Positions 33,801 through 45,034 of a stretch of 64,000 nt of DNA are shown here, piece by piece. The notes below the pieces were generated by a model, which saw only the letters and a program-made list of their open reading frames with translations, had not been told where the DNA came from and searched no databases. The DNA comes from Achatina immaculata (lineage: Eukaryota; Mollusca; Gastropoda; Stylommatophora; Achatinidae): positions 22,251,639-22,315,638 of the forward strand of contig CM019721.1 in NCBI GenBank assembly GCA_009760885.1, given 5' to 3'. Numbering within the stretch: the first letter of the stretch is position 1; each line of letters starts with the position of its first letter. Position numbers and translations under genes: made by a program.

Positions 33801-34945
33801 TTTAATGTTCCCAGTCAGTGAGCTTATATTTAATGTTCCCAGTCAGTGAGCTTATGTTTAATGTTCCCATTCAGTGAGCATGTGTTTAATGTTCCTAGTG
33901 GAGTAGTATATGTTTAATGTTTCTAGTGAGTGAGAATGTACTTAATGTTAATAGTGAGTGAGTATATGTTTAATGTTCCTAGTGGAGTAATATATTTTTA
34001 ATGTTCCTAGTGGAGTATTATATATTTAATGTTCCTAGTGGAGTAATATATGTTTACTGTTCCTAGTGGAGTAATATATGTTTAATGTTCCTAGTGGAGT
34101 AATATATGTTTACTGTTCCTAGTGGAGTAATATATGTTTAATGTTCCTAGTGGAGTAATATATGTTTAATGTTCCTAGTGGAGTATTATATATTTAATGT
34201 TCCTAGTGGAGTAATATATGTTTACTGTTCCTAGTGGAGTAATATATGTTTAATGTTCCTAGTGGAGTATTATATGTTTAATGTTCCTAGTGGAGTAATA
34301 TATGTTTAATGTTCCTAGTGGAGTAATATATGTTTAATGTTCCTAGTGAGTGAGAATGTACATAATCTTAATAGTGAGTGAGTATATGTTTAATGTTTCC
34401 AGTGAGTGAGCATGTGTTTAATGTTCCCAATGAGTGAGCATATGTTTAATGTTTCCAGTGAGTGAGTATATGTTTAATTTTTCCAGTGAATGAGCATATG
34501 TTTAATGTTTTCAGTGAGTGAGCATATGTTTAATGTTTCCAGTGAGTGAGCATATGTTTAATGTTCAGAGTAAGTGAGCATGTTTTTATTGTTCCAGTGA
34601 GTGAGCATATGTTTAATGTTTCAGTGAGTGAGCATATGTTTAATGTTTCCAGTGACTGAGTATGTGTTTAATGTTCAGAGTAAGTGAGCATGTCTTTATT
34701 GTTCCCAGTGAGTGAGCATATGTTTATTGTTCACAGTATAGTGAAAATGTGTTTAGTGTTCCCAGTGAGTGAGCATATGTTTATTGTTCCCAGTGAGTGA
34801 AAATGTGTTTAATGTTCCCAGTGAGTGAGCATATGTTTATTGTTCCCAGATAGTGAAAATGTGTTTAGTGTTCCCAGTGAGTGAGAATGTGTTTAATTTT
34901 CTCAGTGAGCGAGCATGTGTTTAATATTCCCAGTGAGTGAGCATG
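33800..34945. repeat. 28-bp minisatellite, 1.1 kb
   Basis: About 40 copies. A central homogeneous block uses 'gttcctagtggagtaatata', while flanking units use 'cccagtgagtgagcatatgt'. This gives two subfamilies in one array. Confidence 0.95.
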
Positions 34946-35395
34946 TTACCAGAAAATCAAATTTACAACTGTGGTTCGGGCCATTTAATTGATTAGGGAC
35001 TGGTTTGGAAGCATGCTTACATTTACATTTCTGTCCTCACAGGCAAGTACAAGGAGCTCCAAAATATTGGCTAGATAACCGGATTATGACACATATGACA
35101 AGCAAAACCATTCTTTGTTACGTTATTTGCGTGATAGTTTCGAAGAAATGTGCATAAAAAGTTCAACAATTATTTTGTCTAAATGTCTGTGTTGTTTTAC
35201 TTTGGTGTGGATAATATATATGTTGCCTACTTAGTGTACATATTTTTTCTGTTGTCCACTTTTGTGTCGATTTGTGTTTTCTTTAGTGTAGATAATGTTT
35301 GTGTTGTCTGCTTTAGTTTTGTTTGCCTTTTTAAATAAGTCTTAACTTTGTAATTCTGAGCAAATATTCTTTGGGTTGTTTGATATAAAGATGAT
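34946..35395. other. AT-rich stretch
   Basis: Diverged phrases 'tgttgtctactttagtgt' at 35190-35310 may be a decayed repeat. There is no gene. Confidence 0.4.
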
Positions 35396-35399
35396 AATC

Positions 35400-36290
35400 T
35401 CTGGACTGTTAGGAGTAATAACTGTAGAGGTTGCCTGTTTTAGAGTAGAAGCTGCAGAAGCTGTTTTAGTGTAAAGATTTTGGAAGTTATTTTTTTAGGG
35501 TAGAACCTGCATAAGTTGTTTTAGTGTAAAGACTGTAGAAATTACTTTTTTTTAGGGTACAGAGATTGTTTTAATGTAAAGACTGTGAAAGTTATTGTTT
35601 TGTCTAAGGTAGAAGCTACAGATGTTATTTTAGTGTAAAGACTCTGGAAGTGTTTTTTTAGGCTAGAAGCTACAGATGTTGTTTTACTGTAAAAACTGTG
35701 GAAGTTATTATTTTTTTAAGGTAAAAGCTGCAGTAGTTGTTTCAGTGTAAAAACTGTGGAAGGTTTTTTTAATGAGTAGAAGCTGCAGAAGTTATTTTTG
35801 GTGTAAAGACTGTGGAAGATATTTTTTTAAAATAGATGCTGCAGAAGTTGTTTTAGTGTAAAAACTGTGTAAGGTTTTTTTTAAGGTAGAAGCTGCAGAA
35901 GTTGTTTTGGTGTAAAGACTGTGGAAGTTATTTTTTTGTCTAAGGTAGAAGCCGTAGAAGTTGTTTTTATGTAAAAACTGTGGAAGATGATTTTCTTAAG
36001 GTAGAAGCTGCAAAAGTTGTTTTAGTGTAAAAACTGTTTAAGTTATTTTTTTTTTAGAGTAGAAGCTGCAGAAGTTGTTTTAGTGTAAAGATTGTGGAAG
36101 TTATTTTTTTTGGTCTAAGGTAGAAGCTGTAGAAGTTCTTTTTGTGTAAAGATTGTGGAAGTTATTTTTCTTTGATTTTAAGCTATAGAAGTTATTTGTT
36201 TTAGGGTAGAAGTTGCAGAAGTTTTCTGTTTCAGGGTACAAATTATAGAAGCTGTATATTTTAGTGTAGGAACTGAAAAGACTCTTTGAT
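35400..36290. repeat. ~55-bp diverged minisatellite
   Basis: About 16 copies around 'gtagaagctgcagaagttgt' and 'tagtgtaaagactgtggaag', with variable T runs that alter unit length. Confidence 0.9.
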
Positions 36291-36900
36291 TTAGTGTAAA
36301 AAATGTTATTATTAGTTAACTAAAGTTTCGTTTTCTGTGTTCTGTTGAATCTTCATAATATTTGTTTCCAAAGAATACAGGTAGTTGTTGAAAGATATTC
36401 TTGGCTGAACTTTGCAGTGATTCACCAAAAGTGCTATCCTAGAATGTTAAACTGACTGTGACGACCATCGTCCTCTACATGTTACCTGAGTGATTGTAAA
36501 CCTTCAGAGCAATCTCCCTTAACCTGCACATAATTCTTGGTCGGAAAGCTTGCTATTTGCCTGCGAACTACTTTCAGGTTTCCATGCAAAAACTGTTCAT
36601 TGTCTTCAGTGAAAATATTGACTTGCTTGAATGAAGAGTCAGTTTTCACGTCTTGAGAACACTGATGCTACATATTAGCGCCACTGCACCTCGTGCACAC
36701 AGTTGGGTGGCATGTCTTCAGCAAATACTTCACATCTGGAAGTGAATGCGTAAATACTTCACATCTGGAAGTGAAAGGACGTGAACTTTTCTCACTGTCT
36801 CAGACATAATAAAAGCCAGTAAGAGAAAATAGGCAAGGACTGTGTCCTGGGATACCAGAAAATCATCAGTCATTGCTGACGTAGAGCTCACATGAAATGT
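36291..36900. other. Unique-looking stretch
   Basis: 'aatacttcacatctggaagt' is directly duplicated at 36725 and 36752. There is no gene. Confidence 0.45.
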
Positions 36901-36904
36901 TAGC

Positions 36905-37060
36905 GAAAAACAGGAGAGAGAGAGAGAGAGAGGAACAGAAAAAGGAGAGAGACAGGAATGATATAGAGAATACAAGAGACTTACAGAGGGAGCGAGAGGG
37001 AGAAAGACGAAGAGAGAAACGAGGGGAAGAGAGAAGGAAGGAAAGAGAGGAAAGTGAGCA
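36905..37060. repeat. GA-rich microsatellite
   Basis: Imperfect GAGAGA/GAAAGA repeats. Ser/Leu-rich or Arg/Glu-rich open frames across it are artefacts. Confidence 0.85.
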
Positions 37061-37254
37061 CACTCTATTTACAATGTATGAAAAATTGGACAGACAAAAC
37101 TGATGTTATATTATAGTCTTTATCTAAAAAACTTTCACACTGCCGAGACATGCTCCTACTTGAAATGTAGAAAAAGATATGTTTCCAAAGGGACAAACCT
37201 GTTGGTTTAGCATTAGGAAGAAGATGGATTTTTGTCATGAGATCTATTCTCGAG

Positions 37255-37350
37255 GTGAAGGAGGCTATGAGAGGAGTGAGGCTATGAGAGGAGTGAGGCT
37301 ATGAGAGGAGTGAGGCTATGAGAGGAGTGAGGCTATGAGAGGAGTGAGTG
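37255..37350. repeat. 17-bp minisatellite
   Basis: Five perfect copies of gaggctatgagaggagt. Confidence 0.95.
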
Positions 37351-37404
37351 AAGTCATTGTATACTTCCCCTGTTTCATTTCTGAAGTGAATGATTTCATT
37401 GAAA

Positions 37405-38025
37405 GATTTAATTTCCCCACCAGATGTTAGATAATTTCATTGTCATACCAGATGTTAGATAATTTCATTGTCATACCAGATGTTAGATAATTTCATTGTC
37501 ATACCAGATGTTAGATAATTTCATTGCCATACCAGATGTTAGATAATTTCGTTGTCATACCAGATGTTAGATAATTTCATTGTCATACCAGATGTTAGAT
37601 AATTTCATTGCCATACCAGATGTTAGATAATTTCATTGTCATACCAGATGTTAGATAATTTCATTGTCATACCAGATGTTAGATAATTTCATTGCCACAC
37701 CAGATGTTAGATAATTTCATTGTCATACCAGATGTTAGATAATTTCATTGCCCACACAAGATGTTAGATAATTTCATCGTCATACCAGATGTTAGATAAT
37801 TTCATTGCCACACCAGATGTTAGATAATTTCATTGTCATACCAGATGTTAGATAATTTCATTGTCATACCAGATGTTAGATAATTTCATTGTCACACCAG
37901 ATGTTAGATAATTTCATTGTCATACCAGATGTTAGATAATTTCATTGCCCACACAAGATGTTAGATAATTTCATCGTCATACCAGATGTTAGATAATTTC
38001 ATTGCCAACACAAGATGTTAGTTAT
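37405..38025. repeat. 28-bp minisatellite
   Basis: About 22 copies around 'accagatgttagataatttc' and 'attgtcat', with 'attgccac' and 'cccacacaag' variants recurring in a higher-order pattern. The bases at 37753 and 37957 head near-identical ~30-bp variants about 200 bp apart. Confidence 0.96.
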
Positions 38026-38600
38026 CGGAAACTTACATCAGTTTTATTCTCTCTTAGTTGATTGATTTCCTTGAAAATTCTTTCGCCAAATGTCAGAAAT
38101 ATCATTCGAATAATGTATTACAGTTTGAACAGATTATTTAACTTGCGTCAAATTACCATTCATAATTCTGAATGAGTGCTAGCCAGGTAATTCTTGACCT
38201 GAAAATAGTAATTCTGTAAAACTGAAGGTGGCTACAGTTTGTGGGTATAGATGCTCCTGTATTTCTGCTTTATAGCGCTGGAAAAAATGATAAGCTTTCA
38301 GTAGAAAACAGTACTTGGAATTCTGAAGTTGGATCACTTTATGGGCTACGGATACGCAGCATACTGACCATTGCTTTCTAAACTTGTATTCATATTGCGT
38401 GATTCGGAATGTAACTCCAGGATAAACTGAGGAGGTACTGTATGTAAGGGCCTTCCGGAGAGTAGGCTGAAGTTTTGATGTTAATTGTAGGAATATCTCT
38501 CTTTGGTGACAATGACAGCTATAACAGGTTGGACGGTGAATGAAAGAGTGAATTTTATTTTAAAAGTGTAAAAAATATTGGGAGCGCAGGCCAGTCCAAT
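38026..38600. other. Unique-looking stretch
   Basis: No gene, repeat or element is recognised here. Confidence 0.45.
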
Positions 38601-39270
38601 CATTGTGTTATTCATTTCTCATCATTCACTCTTTCCAATCTTTATGTCCTTCATTTCTCATCATTCACTCTTTCCAATCTTTATGTCCTTCATTTCTCAT
38701 CATTCATTCTTTCCAATCTTTATGTCCTTCATTTCTCATCATTCACTATTTCCAGTATTTATGTCCTTCATTTCTCATCATTCACTCTTTCCAATCATTG
38801 TGTTATTCATTTCTCATCGTTCACTATTTCCAATCTTTATGTCCTTCATTTCTCATCATTTACTCTTTCCAATCATTGTGTTATTCATTTCTCATCATTC
38901 ACTCTTTCCAATCATTGTGTTATTCATTTCTCATCATTCACTATTTCCAATCATTGTGTTATTCATTTCTCATCATTCACTATTTCCAATCTTTATGTCC
39001 TTCATTTCTCATCATTCACTCTTTCCAATCATTGTGTTATTCATTTCTCATCATTCATTATTTCCAATCTTTATGTCCTTCATTTCTCATCATTCACTCT
39101 TTCCAATCTTTATGTCATTCATTTCTCATCATTCACTATTTCCAATCTTTATGTCCTTCAATTCTCATCATTCACTCTTTCCAATCATTATGTCCTTCAT
39201 TTCTCATCATTCACTCTTTCCAATCATTATATCCATCATTTCTTATCATTCACTCTTTCCAGTCATTCCA
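38600..39270. repeat. 39-bp minisatellite
   Basis: About 17 copies around 'ttcatttctcatcattcact' and 'ctttccaatctttatgtc'. Because 39 is a multiple of three, two forward frames stay open for over 230 codons; these are artefacts. Confidence 0.96.
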
Positions 39271-39942
39271 CTTAATTAAAATACTTGTGGATTCACATGT
39301 GAGCCCCTCAGCGTAATATGTGCCATTATTGTTTATGGTCTGGATTATCATCATTTGGCTCCTGACATGGTAATATGTGTCATTGTGTGAGAAAGTTAAG
39401 GATAACTTACACTGGAGAGACCGTTCTTAATTAGGTAATCGCACGTATAAACAACTTCTGAGTCAGTGTCTAGTCTTATCAACGACCCAATTCACAGAGT
39501 ACAGTCTGATTCTCTAGTACTCGTCATTAAGCAGTGTCACTTTGATATAAAGGCCTGACGCTTGTGAATCACTACATACAAGAATATGGGGCGCCGGAAC
39601 CACAGGGTTTGAATTCGAAATTCAGCTGCACTTAACTTTCTTTCTCCATAATCATATTTGCTTCCTCTTAAACTTTCATGCACTCTTTCCTCATCTGCAA
39701 CTGATAATCCAGACCTTCACTGTATTGTATTATATTATAAAATCTCTACCCCAACATTATTCATATATTCGAGGCAGCGAAGAAATGACTGCATAATCAA
39801 GAGAAAATCTGGTAGGGGCTAGGAATATGTGCACTTGTTTCGCGCTGGCATAAAGCCGTACAAGTTGATGGGGATTATGTTGAATAATACCGATGTTTAC
39901 ATGATAAATCCATGTATATTGTGTATACGTTTCATTCTTTTT
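39271..39942. other. Unique-looking stretch
   Basis: No gene or repeat family is recognised here. Confidence 0.45.
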
Positions 39943-40355
39943 GAACGCCCCAGCTCCTGAGAAAAACAATGTGGTGCATTACTTTCTGAACGCCTCAGCT
40001 CCTGAGAAAAACGATGTGGTGCATTACTTTCTGAACGCCCCAGCTCCTGATAAAAACGATGTGGTGCATTACTTTCTGAACGCCCCAGCTCCTGAGAAAA
40101 ACGATGTGGTGCATTACTTTCTGAACGCCCCAGCTCCACAGAAAAACGATGTGGTGCATTACTTTCTGAACGCCCCAGCTCCTGAGAAAAACGATGTGGT
40201 GCATTACTTTCTGAACGCCCCAGCTCCACAGAAAAACGATGTGGTGCATTACTTTCTGAACGCCCCAGCTCCACAGAAAAACGATGTGGTGCATTACTTT
40301 CTGAACGCCCCAGCTCCTGAGAAAAACGATGTGGTGCATTACTTTCTGAACGCCC
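39943..40355. repeat. 45-bp minisatellite
   Basis: About 9.2 very homogeneous copies around 'gaacgccccagctcctgaga' and 'gatgtggtgcattactttct'. All 45-bp frames stay open on both strands, for example NAPAPEKNDVVHYFL. There is no sign of a start, promoter or splice context, so it is read as a non-coding array. Confidence 0.94.
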
Positions 40356-41028
40356 CTCGTTTATTATTTTTAGTACGGCGGTTTAGGCCAGATAATTTTA
40401 GTGTAATTTTTTTCTGGTCAGTGTGACCCTTGAGATTGGTGAGGTGATGCAATTTTGTTTTTTTTTTAAGTGCCAGGTTCCAGTGAGGTAAGTGATAGGC
40501 GAAGATCAGCTCAGCTAACTATGTTCTGGCTTTGCGTTAACAAATAATTCATTCGAACGAAGCCTGATTGTAAAAAATCACTTGGGATTTGCCACGAAAA
40601 AGAGTTTTCTCGTCTTTCTAAGCTGTGGAAACATTTTGAAATCTGCATTGTTTACCCAAAAATAATGTTTTATTCGTATAAAACTTACTTACAATTTTTT
40701 TTTAATCGATCTGTGTTTCGATGATGTTACTTCAACAGCAGCTTTCACCACAAGTGTATCCACTATCCACACCGGAATATCCATATCCAGCAGACATGGA
40801 AACGAACTTCCATTTCATAATTTATCTACTTCAAGTAGTCCACACACAGTAGTATGTCATCATCTTTTAATTCACATTTTATTGCCGCCAAAGAAGAAAC
40901 GGGACAAATTCCCGACATCTATTATTAAATGAAATAATTTATCTTAGTGACAGATGTCTCTCTAAAAGCAAAATAAAATATCTGTCTGAAGAGGGACAGG
41001 AAACCTCTGACATTCTTTGTCATAAACT
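40356..41028. other. AT-rich unique-looking stretch
   Basis: I see no gene or element in this stretch. Confidence 0.45.
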
Positions 41029-41240
41029 GCGCTCCATCAGTACACATTCCAGTACATTTATGCTTCAGTACACATTCCAGTACATTTATGCTTCAGTACA
41101 CATTCCAGTACATTTATGCTTCAGTACACATTCCAGTACATAAAAAATCAGTACACATTCCTTACATAACAAATCAGTACACATTCCAGTACATAGAACA
41201 TCTGTACACATTCCAGTACATAACAAATCAGTACACATTC
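41029..41240. repeat. 28-bp minisatellite
   Basis: About seven copies around 'cagtacacattccagtacat', with alternating fillers 'ttatgctt' and 'aacaaat'. Confidence 0.93.
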
Positions 41241-41254
41241 CGGTTCAAGCCTGA

Positions 41255-41302
41255 TGCATAGGAGAGATAAAGTGTATGTGTGTGTGTGTTCAAGATTGGT
41301 AT
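41255..41302. repeat. ~46-bp minisatellite, left stub
   Basis: 'gagagataaagtgtatgtgt' followed by TG repeats matches the array at 42727-43340 on the other side of LINE3. It carries the TSD GATTGGTAT at 41294-41302. Confidence 0.8.
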
Positions 41303-42717
41303 TCATTCATTCATTCATTTGCATGTCCCTTGCGGAACTTTGCCTCCCTAACAGCACTCCTGTAGGCCTCTCGGTTGTGAGCAAGATGGCCTGCTGCTGC
41401 TGCGTCCATTTACAGATCGTCAACGATTTCTTGCAGCCATCTTCGTTTTGGTCTTCCTCTTTTTCTTTTTCCCATTATGTATCCTTCCAATATGGTCTTC
41501 TCTAAATTATCATGACGTTTAATGTGTCCAAAATATTTAAGTTTTCTCTCTTTAATCCTCTTTACTAGCCAGTCTTCATCAATATTAAGCTCTTGTAGTA
41601 TAGATATATTTGTTCTTTTTTGTATCCATGATATTTGGAGAACTCTTCTGTAGCATTTACATTCAAAGGCATTTATGTGTTTCTCAGCTGTTTTGTTAAG
41701 TGTCCACGTCTCACAGGCATATGTTGCGATGGGAAAGATGCATGACCTTAAAAATCTTATTTTTGTAGTTCTGTCTGCTCCTCTCCACAGATTCTTTATT
41801 TGTTTTACTTTCTGAAGAGCAATAGATGTCCTCCTTTTAATTTCCCTCATTGTTTCTCCATTAATAGTTAGCAGTGATCCAAGATATTCAAAACTCTCCA
41901 CTTCTTCCAATTTTTCCTCATTGATATATATATTTCAGCTGCCTTGTTTGTTTTGTCAGTTGTCATCAATTTAGTTTTCTTCGCATTAAGATAGAGGTTC
42001 TGCTCTTCGCTGTTCTTACGGACTGACATAATTACTTTTTCCATTCCTTTTTGTGTTGTGGACAGTAATACTATGTCATCAGCATATCTAATCTCTGGTA
42101 TTTCATAACCTCCAATTGTTATGGCATCGTAATATTCTTTGTCTACATCTCCTCTAACATTCCTCATTATATTTTCAGTATACAAGTTAAATAAGTAGGG
42201 TGACAATATGCACCCCTGACGGACCCCTTGTTTTAAGTCAAACCAAGTTGTTGTTTCACCATTTATTCTTACTGCTGCTTGTTGGTCTAGATACAACAGT
42301 GATGTTAACTGTATCAAATGAATTGGAAATCCCATTTTTCCCATTATTTCCCAAAGTTTCTGGTGTTGTACACAATCAAATGCCTTTGAGTAGTCTATAA
42401 AGGATAAATATAGATTCACATTAAACTCTCTGCATTTCTCTATTATTAATCTTATATTGAATATATGATCTCTTGATCCTCTTCCTTGCCTGAAACCAGC
42501 TTGGACCATATTGACTTCTTCTTCTATTTTCTTAGGAAGTCTACCCATTGTGATTTTTAACAGAATTTTACTGGCATGACTAATCAGGGCAACAGTTATG
42601 TAGTTTGTGGATAATCTCAGGTTACCCTTTTTTGGCAGTGGTATGAATACAGTTCTTTTCCATTCTTTTGGCCAAATACCTGAATGCCATATCTTTTTGC
42701 ACAGTGCATGATAGATT
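41303..42717 (-). mobile_element. LINE3 1.4-kb copy (RTE-like), 9-bp TSD
   Basis: The copy is bounded by GATTGGTAT at 41294-41302 and 42718-42726. Reverse-strand coding (41868-42548, then 41410-41910 after a frame change near 41900) gives VQAGFRQGRGSRDHIFNIRL, SFIDYSKAFDCVQHQ, GVRQGCILSPYLFNLYTENI, EIRYADDIVLLS, ESFEYLGSL, ATYACETWTLN, LKYFGHIKRH and GKRKRGRPKRRWLQE. The YADD catalytic motif is intact. The tail is (ATTC)4 on the plus strand at 41303-41318. The N-terminal endonuclease is absent through 5' truncation. Confidence 0.94.
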
Positions 42718-42726
42718 GATTGGTAT

Positions 42727-43340
42727 AGGGGAGATATAAAATGTGCGTGTGTGTTATAGGTTGTTTAATTGGGTAGAGATAAAGTGTATGTATGTGTGTG
42801 TTCTAAGCTGCTAAGATAAGTGTACAAGGTGTTCTAGGCTGAATATAGGGGAGAGATAATGTGTGTGCACGTGCATGTTATAGATTGTTTTTAGGGGAGA
42901 GATAATGTATGTGTATGTATGTGTTATAGATTGTTTATCGGGGAGAGATAAAATGTATGTGTATGTATGTATGTATGTATAATGGGTTATTTATAGGGTA
43001 GAGATAAAATGTATGTGTATTATAGGTTGCTTATAGGAGAGAGATAAAATGTGTGTGTTCTAGACTGCTAAGACAAAGTGTATATGTGCGTGTTCTAGGC
43101 TGATACAGGGTAGAGATAAAGTGTGTGTATGTGCGTGCTATAGGTTGTTTGTAGGGGATAGATAATGCATATGTATGTGTTGTGTTATAGGTTGTTTATA
43201 GGGGAGAGATAAAGTGTATGTATGTGTTGTGTTATAGGTTATTTATAGGGGAGAGATAAAGTGTATGTATGTGTGTGTTATAGATTGTTTATAGGAGATT
43301 GATAAAGTGTATGTGGGTGTGTGTTCTATATTGTTTTATC
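42727..43340. repeat. ~46-bp minisatellite, right part
   Basis: About 13 diverged copies around 'ggggagagataaagtgtatg' and 'tgttataggttgtttat', with variable TG and TATG stretches. Confidence 0.9.
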
Positions 43341-43759
43341 TAGGGATGGTTCAGAGAGATGCTTTTTATTCACGTAACACAAAGGTTACCATGATAACAA
43401 CAACATCCCTGGCATAATCTTCAAGTCCCGGGCTCTATATCTCGCATCACTACGAAATAACAATAAACGTTGGAGGAAACAATAAACTGCTCCTGAACTA
43501 CATCGAAACATCTTAATGTGTGCATAATGATGATGATGGGTTGATGAAGTATGGGCATGTCAAGCAACACATCAAGATGATCAGAAGCAGTTCATCTGAA
43601 CAAATCGTGATGGCTGAATTGGCTATCAGAGGCAACAAAATCATGAAAACTTCAGTAAACGAAGATATGTCCTATCCTTCCCACTTTAACACATTCACAA
43701 ATATGTTTTACTGAGTCTTGCTTTAAGATCTTTCCCACTAGCTCTCTGCCAACACTTAG
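43341..43759. other. Unique-looking stretch with short ORF
   Basis: A 64-codon open frame at 43520-43714 (+) has no recognisable domain. No splice or promoter context supports it. Confidence 0.3.
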
Positions 43760-45034
43760 CTTAACATTTATATTACCTGCCTGCTGTACTTCTAACACTT
43801 AGCTTAACATTTATATTACCTGCCTGCTGTACTTCTAACTCTTAGCTTAACATTTATATTACCTGCCTGCTGTACTTCTAACTCTTAGCTTAACATTTAT
43901 ATTACCTGCCTGCTGTACTTCTAACTCTTAGCTTAACATTTATATTACCTGCCTGCTGTACTTCTAACACTTAGCTTAACATTTATATTACCTGCCTGCT
44001 GTACTTCTAACTCTTAGCTTAACATTTATATTACCTGCCTGCTGTACTTCTAACTCTTAGCTTAACATTTATATTACCTGCCTGCTGTACTTCTAACTCT
44101 TAGCTTAACACCTACACTACTAGTCAGGTTCTAAATCTTAGATTAAGATTTATACTACCTGCTAACTTCTAAATCTTAGATTACGATTTAAACTACCTGC
44201 CTCCTTCTGACTCTTAGATTACGTTTCATTCTACCAGCTTACTGTACTTCTGATTCTTAGATTACGTTTCATTCTACCAGCTTACTGTACCTCCGATTCT
44301 TAGATTACGTTTCATTCTAGCACCTTACTGTACTTCTGATTCTTAGATTACGTTTCATTCTACCAGCCTACTGTACTTCTGATTCTTAGATTACGTTTCA
44401 TTCTACCAGCCTACTGTACTTCTGATTCTTAGATTACGTTTCATTCTACCAGCCTGCTGTACTTCTGATTCTTAGATTACGTTTCATTCTACCAGCCTGC
44501 TGTACTTCTGATTCTTAGATTACGTTTCATTCTACCAGCCTGCTGTACTTCTGATTCTTAGATTACGTTTCATTCTACCAGCCTACTGTACTTCTGATTC
44601 TTAGATTACGTTTCATTCTACCAGCCTACTGTACTTCTGATTCTTAGATTACGTTTCATTCTACCAGCCTACTGTACTTCTGACTCTTACATTAAATGTC
44701 ATTCCACCAGCCTACTGTACTTCTGACTCTTAGATTAAGTTTCATTCTATCAGACTTCTGTACTTCAGATTCTTCGAGTAATATTTGTACTACTTAGAGT
44801 AAGATTATACTACCTGCCTACTGATCTTCGGACTCTTAGAGTAAGATTTATACTACCAGTCTACTGTACTTCTGTCTCAGAGTAAGATCTATACTACCTG
44901 CCTACTGTTCTTCTGACTATTAGAGTAAGATTTATACTACTTGACCATTCTCTGATTCTGAGATTACGATTTATATTACCTGCCTGCTGTACTTCTGACT
45001 TTTAGATTGCGTTTCATGCTGTCTACTTACAGTA
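43760..45034. repeat. 43-bp minisatellite, left half
   Basis: About 29 copies in two homogeneous blocks, first around 'cttagcttaacatttatatt' and 'acctgcctgctgtact', then around 'ttcttagattacgtttcatt' and 'ctaccagcctactgtac'. It is split by LINE5 at the 8-bp TSD TTACAGTA. Confidence 0.95.

Noticed and set aside
38578..39316. Two overlapping forward ORFs of 233 and 237 codons
   Set aside because: They are frames of a 39-bp tandem unit with no stop codons. The repeated peptide has no start, domain or splice context.
39941..40426. 161-codon ORF of NAPAPEKNDVVHYFL repeats and reverse-strand partners
   Set aside because: The 45-bp unit is open on both strands; no promoter, signal peptide or unique protein sequence supports it as coding.
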